Shown here piece after piece: positions 36,630 through 45,257 of a stretch of 64,000 nt of DNA. The translations under genes were made by a program, and so were the position numbers. Positions within the stretch are counted from its first letter, which is position 1. Each line of letters starts with the position of its first letter. Source of the stretch: Cryobacterium sp. SO1 (GTDB lineage Bacteria; Actinomycetota; Actinomycetes; Actinomycetales; Microbacteriaceae); the NCBI RefSeq assembly GCF_004210215.2, contig NZ_CP067394.1:2542001-2606000 (forward strand). The letters are read 5' to 3'. The notes below the pieces were generated by a model. It was not told where the DNA came from, did no database searches, and was given only the letters and a program-made list of their open reading frames with translations.

Positions 36630-37234
36630 TCGGGCTGTACCGGCCGGGGACATCGCTGCTGCACCGCGCGCCGGCCCTGCTCAAGCTGGGGCTGCTTGCC
36701 GTGGCCATGGTGCTGGTCGGCCTGGTGGCGGATCCGCTGGTGCTCGCGGGCGAACTCGCGGCCGTGGTGCTGCTCTACGCGCTGGCCGGCATCCCGCCCT
36801 CGGCGGCGTGGCCGCAGATCGGTCCGATCCTCTGGATCCTTCTCTTCGCCGTGCCGGTGCAGGTGCTGGTCGCTGGCGGCTCGGTGGAGGGCTGGACCAC
36901 GGCGGGGCTGATGGCCGGCCGGCTGCTGGTCGCGGTGGCCCTCGCCGCCCTCTTCACGCTCACCACGACGGTCACCGCCGTGCTCGGAGCGTTCCAGATC
37001 CTGCTGCGGCCGTTCCGCCGCTGGGTGGACGCCGACCGGGTGGGCCTGCTCGTGGCCCTGACCATCCGGTGCATCCCGCTGGTGGCGGAAATCGTTCGGG
37101 AGGTGCTCGACGCCCGGAGGGCCCGCGGCGCGCAGGGGTCCGTCGTCGCCCTGGCGGTTCCGGTCGTCGTACGCTCGTTGTACGCTGCCGATGCAATCGG
37201 AGAGGCCCTCGCCGCACGCGGATTGGACGACTGA
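36626..37234 (+). CDS. bioN: Biotin ECF transporter T component BioN
   Basis: A 202-aa EcfT-type transmembrane coupling protein with about five helices. The coupling motif DARRARGAQ-like segment (EVLDARRARGAQGS near residue 165) corresponds to the ARG motifs that contact the ATPase. Begins inside bioM (ATGA overlap) and ends 5 bp before the GTG of the membrane-anchored hydrolase. Confidence 0.93.
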   Translation: MIGLYRPGTSLLHRAPALLKLGLLAVAMVLVGLVADPLVLAGELAAVVLLYALAGIPPSAAWPQIGPILWILLFAVPVQVLVAGGSVEGWTTAGLMAGRLLVAVALAALFTLTTTVTAVLGAFQILLRPFRRWVDADRVGLLVALTIRCIPLVAEIVREVLDARRARGAQGSVVALAVPVVVRSLYAADAIGEALAARGLDD

Positions 37235-37239
37235 GCACA

Positions 37240-38019
37240 GTGACGACAGGACACACGGAAAAACCCCGCACCCGCACGCGCGCCCGCATTCAATTCGCTG
37301 GCTGGACCGCGCTCACTGCCCTGGCGCTCGGCATCGTCGCCTTCCTCATCTGGACCCAGCTGGTCATGCCGGCCGACCGCGCCGAGGCCCAGGCTGTCTT
37401 CGACAATCCAGCCGTCACCGTGACCGACACGGCTGACTCTGTGGTGATCGCCCCGGCGGAGAACCCCTCCAACGCCGGTCTGGTCTTCATTCCCGGCGCC
37501 AAGGTCGACCCGTACGCCTACCTCGCCACGTTGAGCGGCACGGTGGAGGAGACCGGGATGACCGTGGTCATCACCAAACCGGTATTGAACCTGGCCTTCT
37601 TCGACCAGCGCCCCCTGGATGCCTTCACCGCCGCCGCCCCGGACGTGACGACCTGGTTCGTGGGCGGCCACTCGCTCGGCGGGGTGCGCGCCTGTATGTA
37701 CACGCTGGACACCGAGGTGGCCGGCCTGGTGCTGTTCGGCAGCTACTGCGCCGCGGCGGTCGACGACGACCTGCCGGTGCTGAGCATCAGCGGCAGCGAG
37801 GACGGCCTGAGCACCCCGGCCAAGATCGAGGACAGCGCCGACCTGCTGCCCGCCGGCACCACCTTCGTCGAGATCGAGGGGGCCAACCACGCCTCGTTCG
37901 GCGCCTACGGCGACCAGCCCGGCGACGGCGAGGCCACGATCAGCCCGGCGGAGTCGGAGCAGGCCATCACCGAGGCGCTCTCGACCTTCACCGCGCTGCG
38001 CTTCATGCAGTCGGAGTGA
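37240..38019 (+). CDS. Membrane-anchored alpha/beta hydrolase
   Basis: A 259-aa alpha/beta hydrolase. One N-terminal transmembrane helix (about residues 16-38) anchors a domain that should lie outside the cell. The nucleophile elbow is GGHSLGGVRA, and the C-terminal GANHASFGAYGD segment supplies the histidine. It fits the alpha/beta-hydrolase_5 type. GTG start 5 bp after bioN, so it is very likely part of the bioYMN transcript. A role releasing biotin from esters or peptides outside the cell is a testable guess, not a known function. Confidence 0.88.
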   Translation: MTTGHTEKPRTRTRARIQFAGWTALTALALGIVAFLIWTQLVMPADRAEAQAVFDNPAVTVTDTADSVVIAPAENPSNAGLVFIPGAKVDPYAYLATLSGTVEETGMTVVITKPVLNLAFFDQRPLDAFTAAAPDVTTWFVGGHSLGGVRACMYTLDTEVAGLVLFGSYCAAAVDDDLPVLSISGSEDGLSTPAKIEDSADLLPAGTTFVEIEGANHASFGAYGDQPGDGEATISPAESEQAITEALSTFTALRFMQSE

Positions 38020-38034
38020 CCCGCCGGGTCTGAC

Positions 38035-38093
38035 CCGGCAGGAGCCTCGCTCTTGTCGGCCCAGCGGGCCAGGGCCACTATGGCTCCTGTCGG
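38035..38093. terminator. Inverted repeat between hydrolase and flavodoxin genes
   Basis: CCGGCAGGAGCC (38035-38046) and GGCTCCTGTCGG (38082-38093) pair at 11 of 12 positions around a 35-nt GC-rich interior. The right arm is only 28 bp before the flavodoxin start. May terminate the bio transcript or affect flavodoxin mRNA; no T-run. Confidence 0.45.
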
Positions 38094-38121
38094 CCAATGT
38101 CGCCCCGAACCTGGAGGAGCC

Positions 38122-38571
38122 ATGCACGCGCTCGTCGTCTATGACACCAACTACGGCAACACTCGCACCATCGCGGAGGTGATCGCCCTGGAGCTCGGCC
38201 GGGAAACCCGCACCCTCAACGTGACCGACCTCACCGAGACCAGCCTCGACGGTATCGATGTGCTCGTCGCGGGCTGCCCGATCAACGGCTGGAAGCCCAC
38301 CGAACGGATGCGCGCCTTCCTGCAGACGCTCACGCCGGGCTCACTCGCCGGCGTGCGGGCCGCCGCGTTCGACACCCGCATCAAGCTGTTTCTGCACGGG
38401 GATGCCGCGGGCAAGATCTCGCACGCCCTGCAAACCGCCGGCGCCAGCATCGTGGCCAAACCGCACGGTTTTGTCGTCGAGGGCACCGAGGGTCCGCTTG
38501 CCCCCGGCGAGACCGGCAAGGCCGGTGCCTGGGCGGCGTTCATCGGTGCCGAACTGCGGGCAAGCGCCTGA
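38122..38571 (+). CDS. Flavodoxin-like protein
   Basis: A 149-aa flavodoxin-fold protein. The N-terminal FMN phosphate loop is YDTNYGNTRTIAE (residues 7-19), followed by VAGCPINGWKPTERM, and the core is of the short type. Strong GGAGGAG ribosome site before ATG 38122. It could serve as a low-potential electron carrier or as a menaquinone-dependent-oxidase-like protein. A two-way terminator follows. Confidence 0.9.
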   Translation: MHALVVYDTNYGNTRTIAEVIALELGRETRTLNVTDLTETSLDGIDVLVAGCPINGWKPTERMRAFLQTLTPGSLAGVRAAAFDTRIKLFLHGDAAGKISHALQTAGASIVAKPHGFVVEGTEGPLAPGETGKAGAWAAFIGAELRASA

Positions 38572-38593
38572 ACCCAGCCGGCGGAGACGTCAG

Positions 38594-38627
38594 AAAAACG
38601 GCCCGTGCCAAGGCACGGGCCGTTCTG
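38594..38627. terminator. Bidirectional intrinsic terminator
   Basis: AACGGCCCGTGCC and GGCACGGGCCGTT (38597-38609 and 38612-38624) form a 13-bp stem. On the minus strand it is followed by TTTTT; on the plus strand by a short CTGG. It separates the flavodoxin gene from the minus-strand relic and dctA. Confidence 0.88.
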
Positions 38628-38640
38628 GTGGGGCGGTCGA

Positions 38641-38770
38641 CTACGCGGTGAGCGAGTCCACGTACTCCTCGTTGTCTTCGATCCACTTCGCGGCGACGGG
38701 GCCGTGGTCCGTGCCCTCGTAATCGACGAGCATCCCGGTCTCCAGCGAGTGCAGGTGGTCGAGGTCAGCG
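38641..38770 (-). pseudogene. Relic of a betaine-type ABC substrate-binding protein (C-terminal end)
   Basis: Directly behind the dctA stop the minus strand encodes about 40 residues ending in VAAKWIEDNEEYVDSLTA and a stop. This resembles the last helix of OpuAC/ProX-type glycine betaine-binding proteins (AAKWIxxN near the C-terminus). No start codon, signal peptide or remaining domain exists: the frame is cut by stops right at the dctA end. It still owns a terminator. I infer a 3' relic of a lost osmoprotectant uptake gene. Confidence 0.6.
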
Positions 38771-40171
38771 TTACCGGAGGGCCGGCTCCGGCTGCGGTGC
38801 GGCGGCCGCCGAGGCGACGGCATCCGCCGGCTCAACCGGCAGGTGCGTCGACATCATCGTGGCTTCGTCGAACGGCGCGTGGCGGTCGAGGACGAGGTCT
38901 ACCTGGGCACGGTCGATCTCGTTGGTCCAGGTGCCGATCAGCACGGTGGCGACAGCGTTGCCGGTGAAGTTCGTCAGTGCGCGGGCCTCGGACATGAACC
39001 GGTCGATGCCCACGATGAAGGCGACTCCGCCCACGAGTTGCGGGGCGTGCGCCTGCAGTCCGCCCGCGAGGGTCGCGAGCCCCGCGCCGGTGACCCCTGC
39101 CGCACCCTTGGAGGCGATGATCATGAAGACCAGCAGCCCGATCTGCTCTCCCAGCATCAGCGGCTGGCCGAGCGCCGTGGCGATGAACAGCGACGCCATG
39201 GTGAGGTAGATGGCGGTGCCGTCGAGGTTGAACGAGTATCCGGTGGGTACGGTGACGCCCACGACGGGCTTGGACACCCCGAGGTGCTCCATCTTGGCGA
39301 TGAGGCGGGGCAGCGCGGCCTCTGACGACGAGGTCGAGAAGATCAGCAGATATTCCCGCCCGAGGTAGCGCATCAGCTTGAAGATATTGATGCCGGTGAC
39401 CAGCTTGAGCAGGCCGCCGAGAATCACGACGATGAAGATGATGCAGGTGAGGTAGAACGCGGCCATCAGGGTGAACAGGCTGATCACGGCCTGGATGCCG
39501 GTGGCTCCCACGACCGCGGCGATGGCGCCGAACGCGCCGATCGGGGCGAGCCACATCACCATGACCAGGATGCGGAAGATCAGCGCCTGCAGGTGGGCGA
39601 TGCCCGTAAGGATCGGCTTGCCGGCCGCGCCCATTTTCTGCAGCGCGAAGCCCACGACCAGGGCCACCATCAGGGTCTGTAGGATGTTGCCGGAGGTGAG
39701 CGAGGAGATCAGCGTGGTGGGCACGATGCCGAGCAGGAAGTCATGCGTGTCGGCGGCTTCGGGCGGCGCGTAGGTCGCGTCCTGCAGGTTGAGGCCTTCA
39801 CCGGGGTGGATCAGGTTGCCGACCAGCAGGCCGATGCCCAGCGCGAAGGTGGACATGATCAGGAAGTAGCCCAGCGCCAGGCCGCCGATCTTGCCGACCG
39901 TGGCGGCCTTGGCGATCGATCCGATGCCCAGCACGATGGTGCAGAAGATGATCGGCGAGATCATCATCTTGATCAGCAGCACGAAGACGTCACCGAGCGG
40001 CTTGAGTGCGACCGCGAAGCCGTCCTCACCGCCGAACATCAGGCCGACGAGGATGCCCAGCCCCACCGCGACGATGACCGCGATGTAGAGGTAATGGGAC
40101 TTGTCGAGCCGTTTGCGCGGTGTGCCGGCCGGGCGCCGGGCGGCAGCGCCGCGGGGAAAGGAAAGTGCCAT
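38771..40171 (-). CDS. dctA: C4-dicarboxylate:cation symporter (DctA type)
   Basis: A 466-aa member of the dicarboxylate/amino acid:cation symporter family with about eight helices and two hairpin loops. The motifs STSSSEAALPRLIAKME (hairpin 1) and VVGVTVPTGYSFNLDGTAIYLTMASLFIA (helix 7, quoted as landmarks), then SKGAAGVTGAG, define the DctA branch. It imports succinate, fumarate and malate with Na or H. Divergent from a CitA/DcuS-type two-component system which likely regulates it. The C-terminus is Ala/Pro rich and ends against the betaine-binding relic. Confidence 0.94.
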   Translation of the reverse strand: MALSFPRGAAARRPAGTPRKRLDKSHYLYIAVIVAVGLGILVGLMFGGEDGFAVALKPLGDVFVLLIKMMISPIIFCTIVLGIGSIAKAATVGKIGGLALGYFLIMSTFALGIGLLVGNLIHPGEGLNLQDATYAPPEAADTHDFLLGIVPTTLISSLTSGNILQTLMVALVVGFALQKMGAAGKPILTGIAHLQALIFRILVMVMWLAPIGAFGAIAAVVGATGIQAVISLFTLMAAFYLTCIIFIVVILGGLLKLVTGINIFKLMRYLGREYLLIFSTSSSEAALPRLIAKMEHLGVSKPVVGVTVPTGYSFNLDGTAIYLTMASLFIATALGQPLMLGEQIGLLVFMIIASKGAAGVTGAGLATLAGGLQAHAPQLVGGVAFIVGIDRFMSEARALTNFTGNAVATVLIGTWTNEIDRAQVDLVLDRHAPFDEATMMSTHLPVEPADAVASAAAAPQPEPALR

Positions 40172-40329
40172 GTCAGACTCCTTTGTCTAGGCTGGTCGAA
40201 CCGGTAACGGCCCGATCAGCTGTGGTGAATACACAGTGCGGGACGAGAGGCGTACGGTCACTCTTGCGGTCATATTGGTCACGACGACGTGAATCTCGAA
40301 TTCGTAAAGCGGTGAAAGGCGAGTGCCGG

Positions 40330-41997
40330 ATGCAGGGCTGGAGCATTGCACGCCGGCTGTTCCTTGCCCATTTCGTCTTCGTTGTGTCGCTGGCGGTGTT
40401 CGTGGGCACGGCCTCGTTCGTCGACGCCCGCGACCGCGGCTACACCGAAACGGCCGACCGGATGCTCGCGGTCGCGATCTCGATCGCCGACAGCCCGTTG
40501 GTGGTCACGGCCGCCGAATCGGCGGATCCGACCGCGGCACTGCAGGCGTACACGCTGAAGGTGAGCCAGGACGCGTCGCTGGACTTCATCACGATCATGA
40601 GCCCCGCCGGCATCAGGTGGACCCACCCGGATCCCGCCGAGATCGGCCGGGAGTACATCGGTGAGACCGGCCCCGCCGAAGCCGGAAGCCCGCTGACGGA
40701 GGTGACGGCGGGGACCCTCGGCCCCTCGGTGCGGGCTGTCGTGCCGATCCTCGACCCGGACGGCCAGGTGGCGGGCATGGTGGCCGCCGGAGTGAAGACG
40801 AGCAACCTGCAGATCGCCCTCAACGCCAGGCTGCCGGCCATCCTGGCGCTCTCGCTCGCATTGCTCCTGGCCGGCTCGGTGGCCACCTGGCTGCTGGGTC
40901 GCTACCTGCGCCGGGTCACCCTGGGCTGGGGCCCCGAAGAGCTCGCCCAGCTGTTCGTCTACAACGACTCGGTGCTGCACTCGGTGCGGGAGGGGCTGGT
41001 TCTCGTCGATCGCAAGGGCAACCTCGTGCTCTACAACGACCAGGCCGCCGACCTGCTCGGCATCCCGGCCCGGCCTCCCTCGCCCTCCGCCGGCGCCTCC
41101 GCTCCCGCCATCGACGACCTCGACCTGCCGGCAAGCCTGGCCGACCTGCTGCGGAGCGGGCGCACCGCACACGACGAGATCCATCTGACCGAGACCCGGG
41201 TCCTGGTGGTCAGCCAGGAGCCCGCGGTACCCACCCCGAGCCGGGTGCGCCCCCGGACGGCGCCGATGGGGACCGTGGCGACCATCCGCGACCACACCGA
41301 CCTGCAATCGCTCGGCACCGAACTGGCGTCGATGCGCACCCTGTCGGATGCCCTGCGCGCGCAGACCCACGAACACGCCAACCGGCTGCACACCATCGTG
41401 TCGCTCATGGAACTGGGCCGGGCCGACGAGGCGCTCGAGTTCGCCACCAGGGACATGGCGGTGAACCAGCAGCTCACCGACGAGATGATCAGCTCGGTCG
41501 ACGAGCCGGTGATCGGCGCACTGCTGGTGGGCAAATTCGCCCAGGCCGGTGAGCTCGGGGTGCAGCTGAACGTGGATGCGGCGGGCACGCCGGTGGATTC
41601 CGGCCTCTCGGTGCAGGACCTCGTGACGGTGCTGGGCAACCTCGTCGACAACGCGCTCGAGGCCGCGGTCGGCGGCGAGGCTCCGCGCCGGGTGGACGTC
41701 GCCATCCGCACAACGATGGACACCGTGCCACCGAACGTGGTGATCGAGGTCGCCGACAGCGGACGGGGCGTGGACCCCGAGGAGCTCGACGAGGTGTTCA
41801 GACTCGGCTACAGCACCAAGGAACCCGGCCGTTACGGTCGCGGGCTGGGCCTGGCCCTGGTGCGCCAGGCGGTGACCAGGCTCGGCGGCACCCTCACCGT
41901 CACCCGTCGGAGCGGCGCCGTGTTCACCGTGACGATTCCGCTGCGGGCGCCCGTCGCCGAGCCGGAGTGGACGGCGGAGGGCGGTCCGGATGCCTGA
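40330..41997 (+). CDS. CitA/DcuS-type sensor histidine kinase
   Basis: A 555-aa membrane kinase. Helix 1 is about residues 8-30, an extracellular single-Cache (PDC) ligand domain spans about 33-165 with the loop FITIMSPAGIRWTHPDPAEIG, helix 2 is about 172-195, a cytoplasmic PAS domain follows, then the SpoOB-like dimerisation motif QTHEHANRLHTI with phospho-acceptor H347 and a HATPase domain (GNLVDNALEA, DSGRGV, GRGLGL). Start ATG 40330. It overlaps the response regulator by 8 bp and is divergent from dctA, so dicarboxylates are the likely signal. Confidence 0.93.
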   Translation: MQGWSIARRLFLAHFVFVVSLAVFVGTASFVDARDRGYTETADRMLAVAISIADSPLVVTAAESADPTAALQAYTLKVSQDASLDFITIMSPAGIRWTHPDPAEIGREYIGETGPAEAGSPLTEVTAGTLGPSVRAVVPILDPDGQVAGMVAAGVKTSNLQIALNARLPAILALSLALLLAGSVATWLLGRYLRRVTLGWGPEELAQLFVYNDSVLHSVREGLVLVDRKGNLVLYNDQAADLLGIPARPPSPSAGASAPAIDDLDLPASLADLLRSGRTAHDEIHLTETRVLVVSQEPAVPTPSRVRPRTAPMGTVATIRDHTDLQSLGTELASMRTLSDALRAQTHEHANRLHTIVSLMELGRADEALEFATRDMAVNQQLTDEMISSVDEPVIGALLVGKFAQAGELGVQLNVDAAGTPVDSGLSVQDLVTVLGNLVDNALEAAVGGEAPRRVDVAIRTTMDTVPPNVVIEVADSGRGVDPEELDEVFRLGYSTKEPGRYGRGLGLALVRQAVTRLGGTLTVTRRSGAVFTVTIPLRAPVAEPEWTAEGGPDA

Positions 41998-42697
41998 GCA
42001 GGACGAGATCCGGGTGCTCATCGTCGAGGACGAGCCGCTCACCGCCGAGGCCCACGCCGCCTATCTGCAGCGGATGCCCGGCTTCACCCACGCGGGCACG
42101 GCGGGGACCGGACAGGCGGCGCTCCGCCAGCTCACCGACGCCGCGGCATCCGGTGCGCCGATCGACCTGGTGCTGATGGACATGAACCTGCCCGACCTGC
42201 ACGGGCTGGACGTCTCCCGGCGGGTGCGGACGGCGAACCTGGACTGCGACATCATCGCGATCACGGCCATCCGTGACCTGCAGGTGGTGCGCGGCGCCGT
42301 GGCCGCCGGGGTGGTGCAGTACCTGATCAAACCGTTCAGCTACGCCACCTTCGCGCAGAAGCTCACCACCTACCGGGAGTTCCATCGCCAGCTCGGCGAG
42401 CGCTCGCGGGTGACCAGCCAGGCGGACGTGGACCAGGCCTTCAACAGCCTGCGCACGCCCTCCCCGGCGACGCTGCCCAAGGGGCTGGCAGAGGGAACCC
42501 TGGCCGCGGTGACCGAGCTGCTCAAGGCGAACAGCGCACCGGTGTCGGCGACCGAGCTCACCGAGGCGCTCGGGATCTCCCGGGTGACCGCAAGGCGGTA
42601 CTTAGAGCACCTGGCCGACGACGGGGCCGTGCTCCGCACCCCGCGTTACGGCACACCGGGGCGGCCGGAGAACGAGTACACCTGGCGGCGGGACTGA
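41990..42697 (+). CDS. CitB/DcuR-type response regulator
   Basis: A 235-aa response regulator with receiver domain (residues 7-125; acidic pocket VEDE, phospho-acceptor D64 in LMDMNLPD, and the KPF lysine) and a C-terminal winged HTH (SATELTEALGISRVTARRYLEHL). Partner of the upstream kinase, with which it overlaps. Probably activates the divergent dctA promoter. No direct-repeat operator could be assigned in the 158-bp spacer. Confidence 0.94.
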   Translation: MPEQDEIRVLIVEDEPLTAEAHAAYLQRMPGFTHAGTAGTGQAALRQLTDAAASGAPIDLVLMDMNLPDLHGLDVSRRVRTANLDCDIIAITAIRDLQVVRGAVAAGVVQYLIKPFSYATFAQKLTTYREFHRQLGERSRVTSQADVDQAFNSLRTPSPATLPKGLAEGTLAAVTELLKANSAPVSATELTEALGISRVTARRYLEHLADDGAVLRTPRYGTPGRPENEYTWRRD

Positions 42698-42717
42698 CCC
42701 GCAGCAGCCCGGCGGGG

Positions 42718-43368
42718 TCAGCCCAGCCGCCGCGCCCGCAGCACGACGTCCTCGGTGTGGTGGGCGCCGGCGCCGGTGGCCACGTGGCGGGGCCGGGTCT
42801 CGTCAACCTCGATCAGCCAGTTCTCGTCCAGCAGGGCCGCGACCTGGGCCGGGCTCACATAGAGCGCGGCGTCGAAGCCGTGCGCGGCGGCCTCCTCACC
42901 GATGGGCGTGGGGTGGTGCACGACGAGCAGCACCCCGCCCGGGGCGACGGCGTCGAGCAGGGCGCGTTCGGCATCGTTGCCCGGGGTGCGCAGCAGCGCC
43001 GGGTACTGGGCGGAGACCAGGTCGAAGGTTCCGTGCGGCAGGGCTGCTTCGACGAGCCCGGTCTGCAGCCAGTGCACCGACGTGATCCCGGCCAGTTCGG
43101 CCTGCCGCGCGGCACGCTCCAGGGCCACCCGCGACACGTCCAGGGCCGTGACGGTCCAGCCCGCGGCGGCCAGCCACAGCGCGTCGGCGCCCTCACCGCA
43201 GCCGACGTCGAGGGCACGACCGGGCCGCAGCGGGCGCGTCTCGCTCACCAGCGCGGCGTTGGGCTCTCCGCTCCACAGCGTCTCCCGGTCGGAGTAGCGC
43301 TGATCCCAGAACTCCCGCACAGCGTCGGGATCCTGAGGCGGGTGGGCGTCGGCGTCGGTGTGCGGCAT
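42718..43368 (-). CDS. Class I SAM-dependent methyltransferase
   Basis: A 216-aa methyltransferase with motif I LDVGCGEGADALWLA at about residues 52-66, VTALDVSRVAL (motif II) and GGVLLVVHHPTP (post-motif). The N-terminal FWDQRYSDRETLWSGEPN is typical of the TehB/thiopurine-like group, often linked to metalloid or small-thiol methylation. Start ATG 43368; an upstream in-frame start would lengthen it by 16 residues. Convergent with the response regulator; divergent from the IclR gene. Confidence 0.9.
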   Translation of the reverse strand: MPHTDADAHPPQDPDAVREFWDQRYSDRETLWSGEPNAALVSETRPLRPGRALDVGCGEGADALWLAAAGWTVTALDVSRVALERAARQAELAGITSVHWLQTGLVEAALPHGTFDLVSAQYPALLRTPGNDAERALLDAVAPGGVLLVVHHPTPIGEEAAAHGFDAALYVSPAQVAALLDENWLIEVDETRPRHVATGAGAHHTEDVVLRARRLG

Positions 43369-43409
43369 GAGTGCATCATCCCGCGCCGGTGTGACGGCGA
43401 CAAACCCGC

Positions 43410-43424
43410 TTGCCAAACCGGCAA
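43410..43424. promoter_or_regulatory. Candidate IclR operator
   Basis: TTGCC-AAACC-GGCAA is a perfect inverted repeat in the 104-bp spacer between the methyltransferase and IclR genes, within a run of three CAAACCC/CAAACCG words. IclR regulators commonly bind such short palindromes in their own promoter. Confidence 0.5.
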
Positions 43425-43472
43425 ACCGCCGCCAGGCTGGGCCGGACCGACCGGACCCGATAGCCTCGTCGC

Positions 43473-44279
43473 ATGAGCGCTGAGGCGCCGGGCACGGCCG
43501 ATGTGCCGGCCGCCCGGCATACCCTGCAGATCCTCAGCTACCTGGCGGCCCAGCGCGGCCCGGTTCCGGCGTCCAGTCTCGCCCAGGCCCTTGGCCTGCC
43601 CCGGTCCACGGTCTACCGGCTGCTCGGGGTGCTGCAGGAGCTCGGCTTCGTGCTGCACTTCCCCGAGGCCCGCCGGTACGGCATCGGCCTGGCCGCCTTC
43701 GAACTGAGCAGCGGCTTCGCCCGCCAGGAGCCCCTGGCCCGGCTGGGCCGGCCGATCCTGGCCTCCCTCGTCGACAAGATCGGCGAGAGCGCACACCTGG
43801 CGGTGCTGCACGGCCGCGACGTGATCTACCTGGTGGAGGAGCGGGCGCCCCGCCGCCCCGCCCTGGTGACGGATGTCGGAGTGCGGCTGCCCAGCCACCT
43901 CACCGCCAGCGGTCGCGCACTCCTCGCGACTCTGCCGCTCTCCCAGCTCCGGGCGTTGTTCCCCGACCGGTCCGCCTTCGTGCAGCGCGGCGACGACCCC
44001 CGCGCGCCGCTGCCGGGCAGCGTGACCAGCTACCGTGAGCTCAGCGGGCTCCTGGCCGAGGTGCGCGCCCAGGGCTACGCGGCAGAAGACGGCGATGTCA
44101 CCGCGGGGATGGCATCCGTGGCCGTGGCCGTGCGTGACCACAGCGGTTGGCCGGCCGCCGGCATCGCCGTGACCTTCGCCAGGTCGAGCGTGCCGCCGGA
44201 ACGTTGGCCGGAGCTCGCCGCCGCCGTGGAGCACGCCGCGGCCGAGCTGGGCCGCCGCATCAGCGGGCGCACCGGCTAG
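43473..44279 (+). CDS. IclR-family transcriptional regulator
   Basis: A 268-aa IclR regulator. N-terminal winged HTH (about residues 13-75: LQILSYLAAQRGPVPASSL then GLPRSTVYRLLGVLQELGF) and a C-terminal GAF-like effector domain (GESAHLAVLHGRDVIYLVEE, LPSHLTASGRALLA, RAQGYAAEDGDVTAGMASVAV). Length normal. Divergent from the methyltransferase, the only obvious candidate target nearby. Effector unknown. Confidence 0.94.
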   Translation: MSAEAPGTADVPAARHTLQILSYLAAQRGPVPASSLAQALGLPRSTVYRLLGVLQELGFVLHFPEARRYGIGLAAFELSSGFARQEPLARLGRPILASLVDKIGESAHLAVLHGRDVIYLVEERAPRRPALVTDVGVRLPSHLTASGRALLATLPLSQLRALFPDRSAFVQRGDDPRAPLPGSVTSYRELSGLLAEVRAQGYAAEDGDVTAGMASVAVAVRDHSGWPAAGIAVTFARSSVPPERWPELAAAVEHAAAELGRRISGRTG

Positions 44280-44405
44280 GCGCATCCACGATGCGATTGT
44301 CAGGAAAAAGGCCGAAAACTAGGAGCCAATGTCCGATTCCGTCCTTGTAATCTCACTTTTTCCCTCTAGCGATGCGTGGTTCTTCGAGAATCTTCGGCGC
44401 TGGCT

Positions 44406-44430
44406 GAACCTTTTGGGCCCCGGGCTCGTT
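44406..44430 (+). promoter_or_regulatory. Candidate ECF-type promoter for yceI-sigma-antisigma
   Basis: GAACC (44406-44410) and CGTT (44427-44430) are 16 bp apart, close to the GGAAC-N16/17-CGTT pattern of ECF sigma promoters, 66 bp before the yceI start. As an ECF sigma gene lies in the same unit, autoregulation is plausible. Confidence 0.45.
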
Positions 44431-44496
44431 GTTCAGGGTGGATGAGCATCATCCGTGGCGTGCCACTGAGACGCACCGACCATGAACGAGGGCGAC

Positions 44497-45204
44497 ATGC
44501 AGAAGAGGACGAAAATCGGCCTGTGGATAGCGGGCGCAGTTGTCGTCCTCGGCGGCGTCGCCCTGGCCTTCGGCCCGGCCGTGTATGCCGACTACGCCAA
44601 CAGCAACGTGGAGGCGGCCCCGACCATAGCCCCGGCACCAACGAGCCCCACCGGCTCGGCGACCTCCGCCGCGGTGAACCCGGATGACCTCTCCGGCACC
44701 TGGAGCATCGGCGCCGACTCCTACGCCGGTTACCGCGTCGACGAAGTGCTGCAGGGCAACGATGTCACCGTGACCGGCCGCACGGCAGACGTGACCGGTG
44801 ACCTCACCGTGGACTCGCTGTCCCTCACCGCGGCCACGATCACGGTGGACGTGGCGAGCATCGCCACCGACGAAGGCGCCAGGGACTCCTACTTCCGCGA
44901 CACCGCCATGGAGGTCGGCGACTTCCCGACCGCCACGTTCACCCTCACCGAACCGGTCACCCTCGAGGCTCCGGTGGCCGGCGTGGCCCAGACCCTGACC
45001 GCAAACGGCGAACTCACGATGCACGGCGTCACCCAGCCGGTCAGCGTCGAGCTGCAGGCCGCGCTCACCGACGCCGGCGGCCAGGTTGTCGGCAGCATCC
45101 CGATCACCTTCAGCGACTACGGCGTCGAGGCGCCCGACCTCGGCTTCGTCAGGGTCGAGGATGCCGGCTCCGTCGAGTTCTCTCTGAATGTCGCGCAGAA
45201 TTAG
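44497..45204 (+). CDS. Membrane-anchored YceI-family protein
   Basis: A 235-aa protein with an N-terminal membrane anchor (about residues 7-27), a Pro/Thr linker, and a YceI lipocalin-like barrel from about residue 60 (GTWSIGADSYAGYRVDE, YFRDTAMEVGDFPTATF, GELTMHGVTQPVSVEL). YceI proteins bind polyisoprenoids or amphiphiles outside the membrane. GAGGG 4 bp upstream favours ATG 44497 over ATG 44482. Followed 53 bp later by the ECF sigma gene. Confidence 0.9.
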   Translation: MQKRTKIGLWIAGAVVVLGGVALAFGPAVYADYANSNVEAAPTIAPAPTSPTGSATSAAVNPDDLSGTWSIGADSYAGYRVDEVLQGNDVTVTGRTADVTGDLTVDSLSLTAATITVDVASIATDEGARDSYFRDTAMEVGDFPTATFTLTEPVTLEAPVAGVAQTLTANGELTMHGVTQPVSVELQAALTDAGGQVVGSIPITFSDYGVEAPDLGFVRVEDAGSVEFSLNVAQN

Positions 45205-45257
45205 TCCGGCGGCATAGGCATGTTCGTCGTGGGCATCGGGCGGAGCCGGAGGTAACC

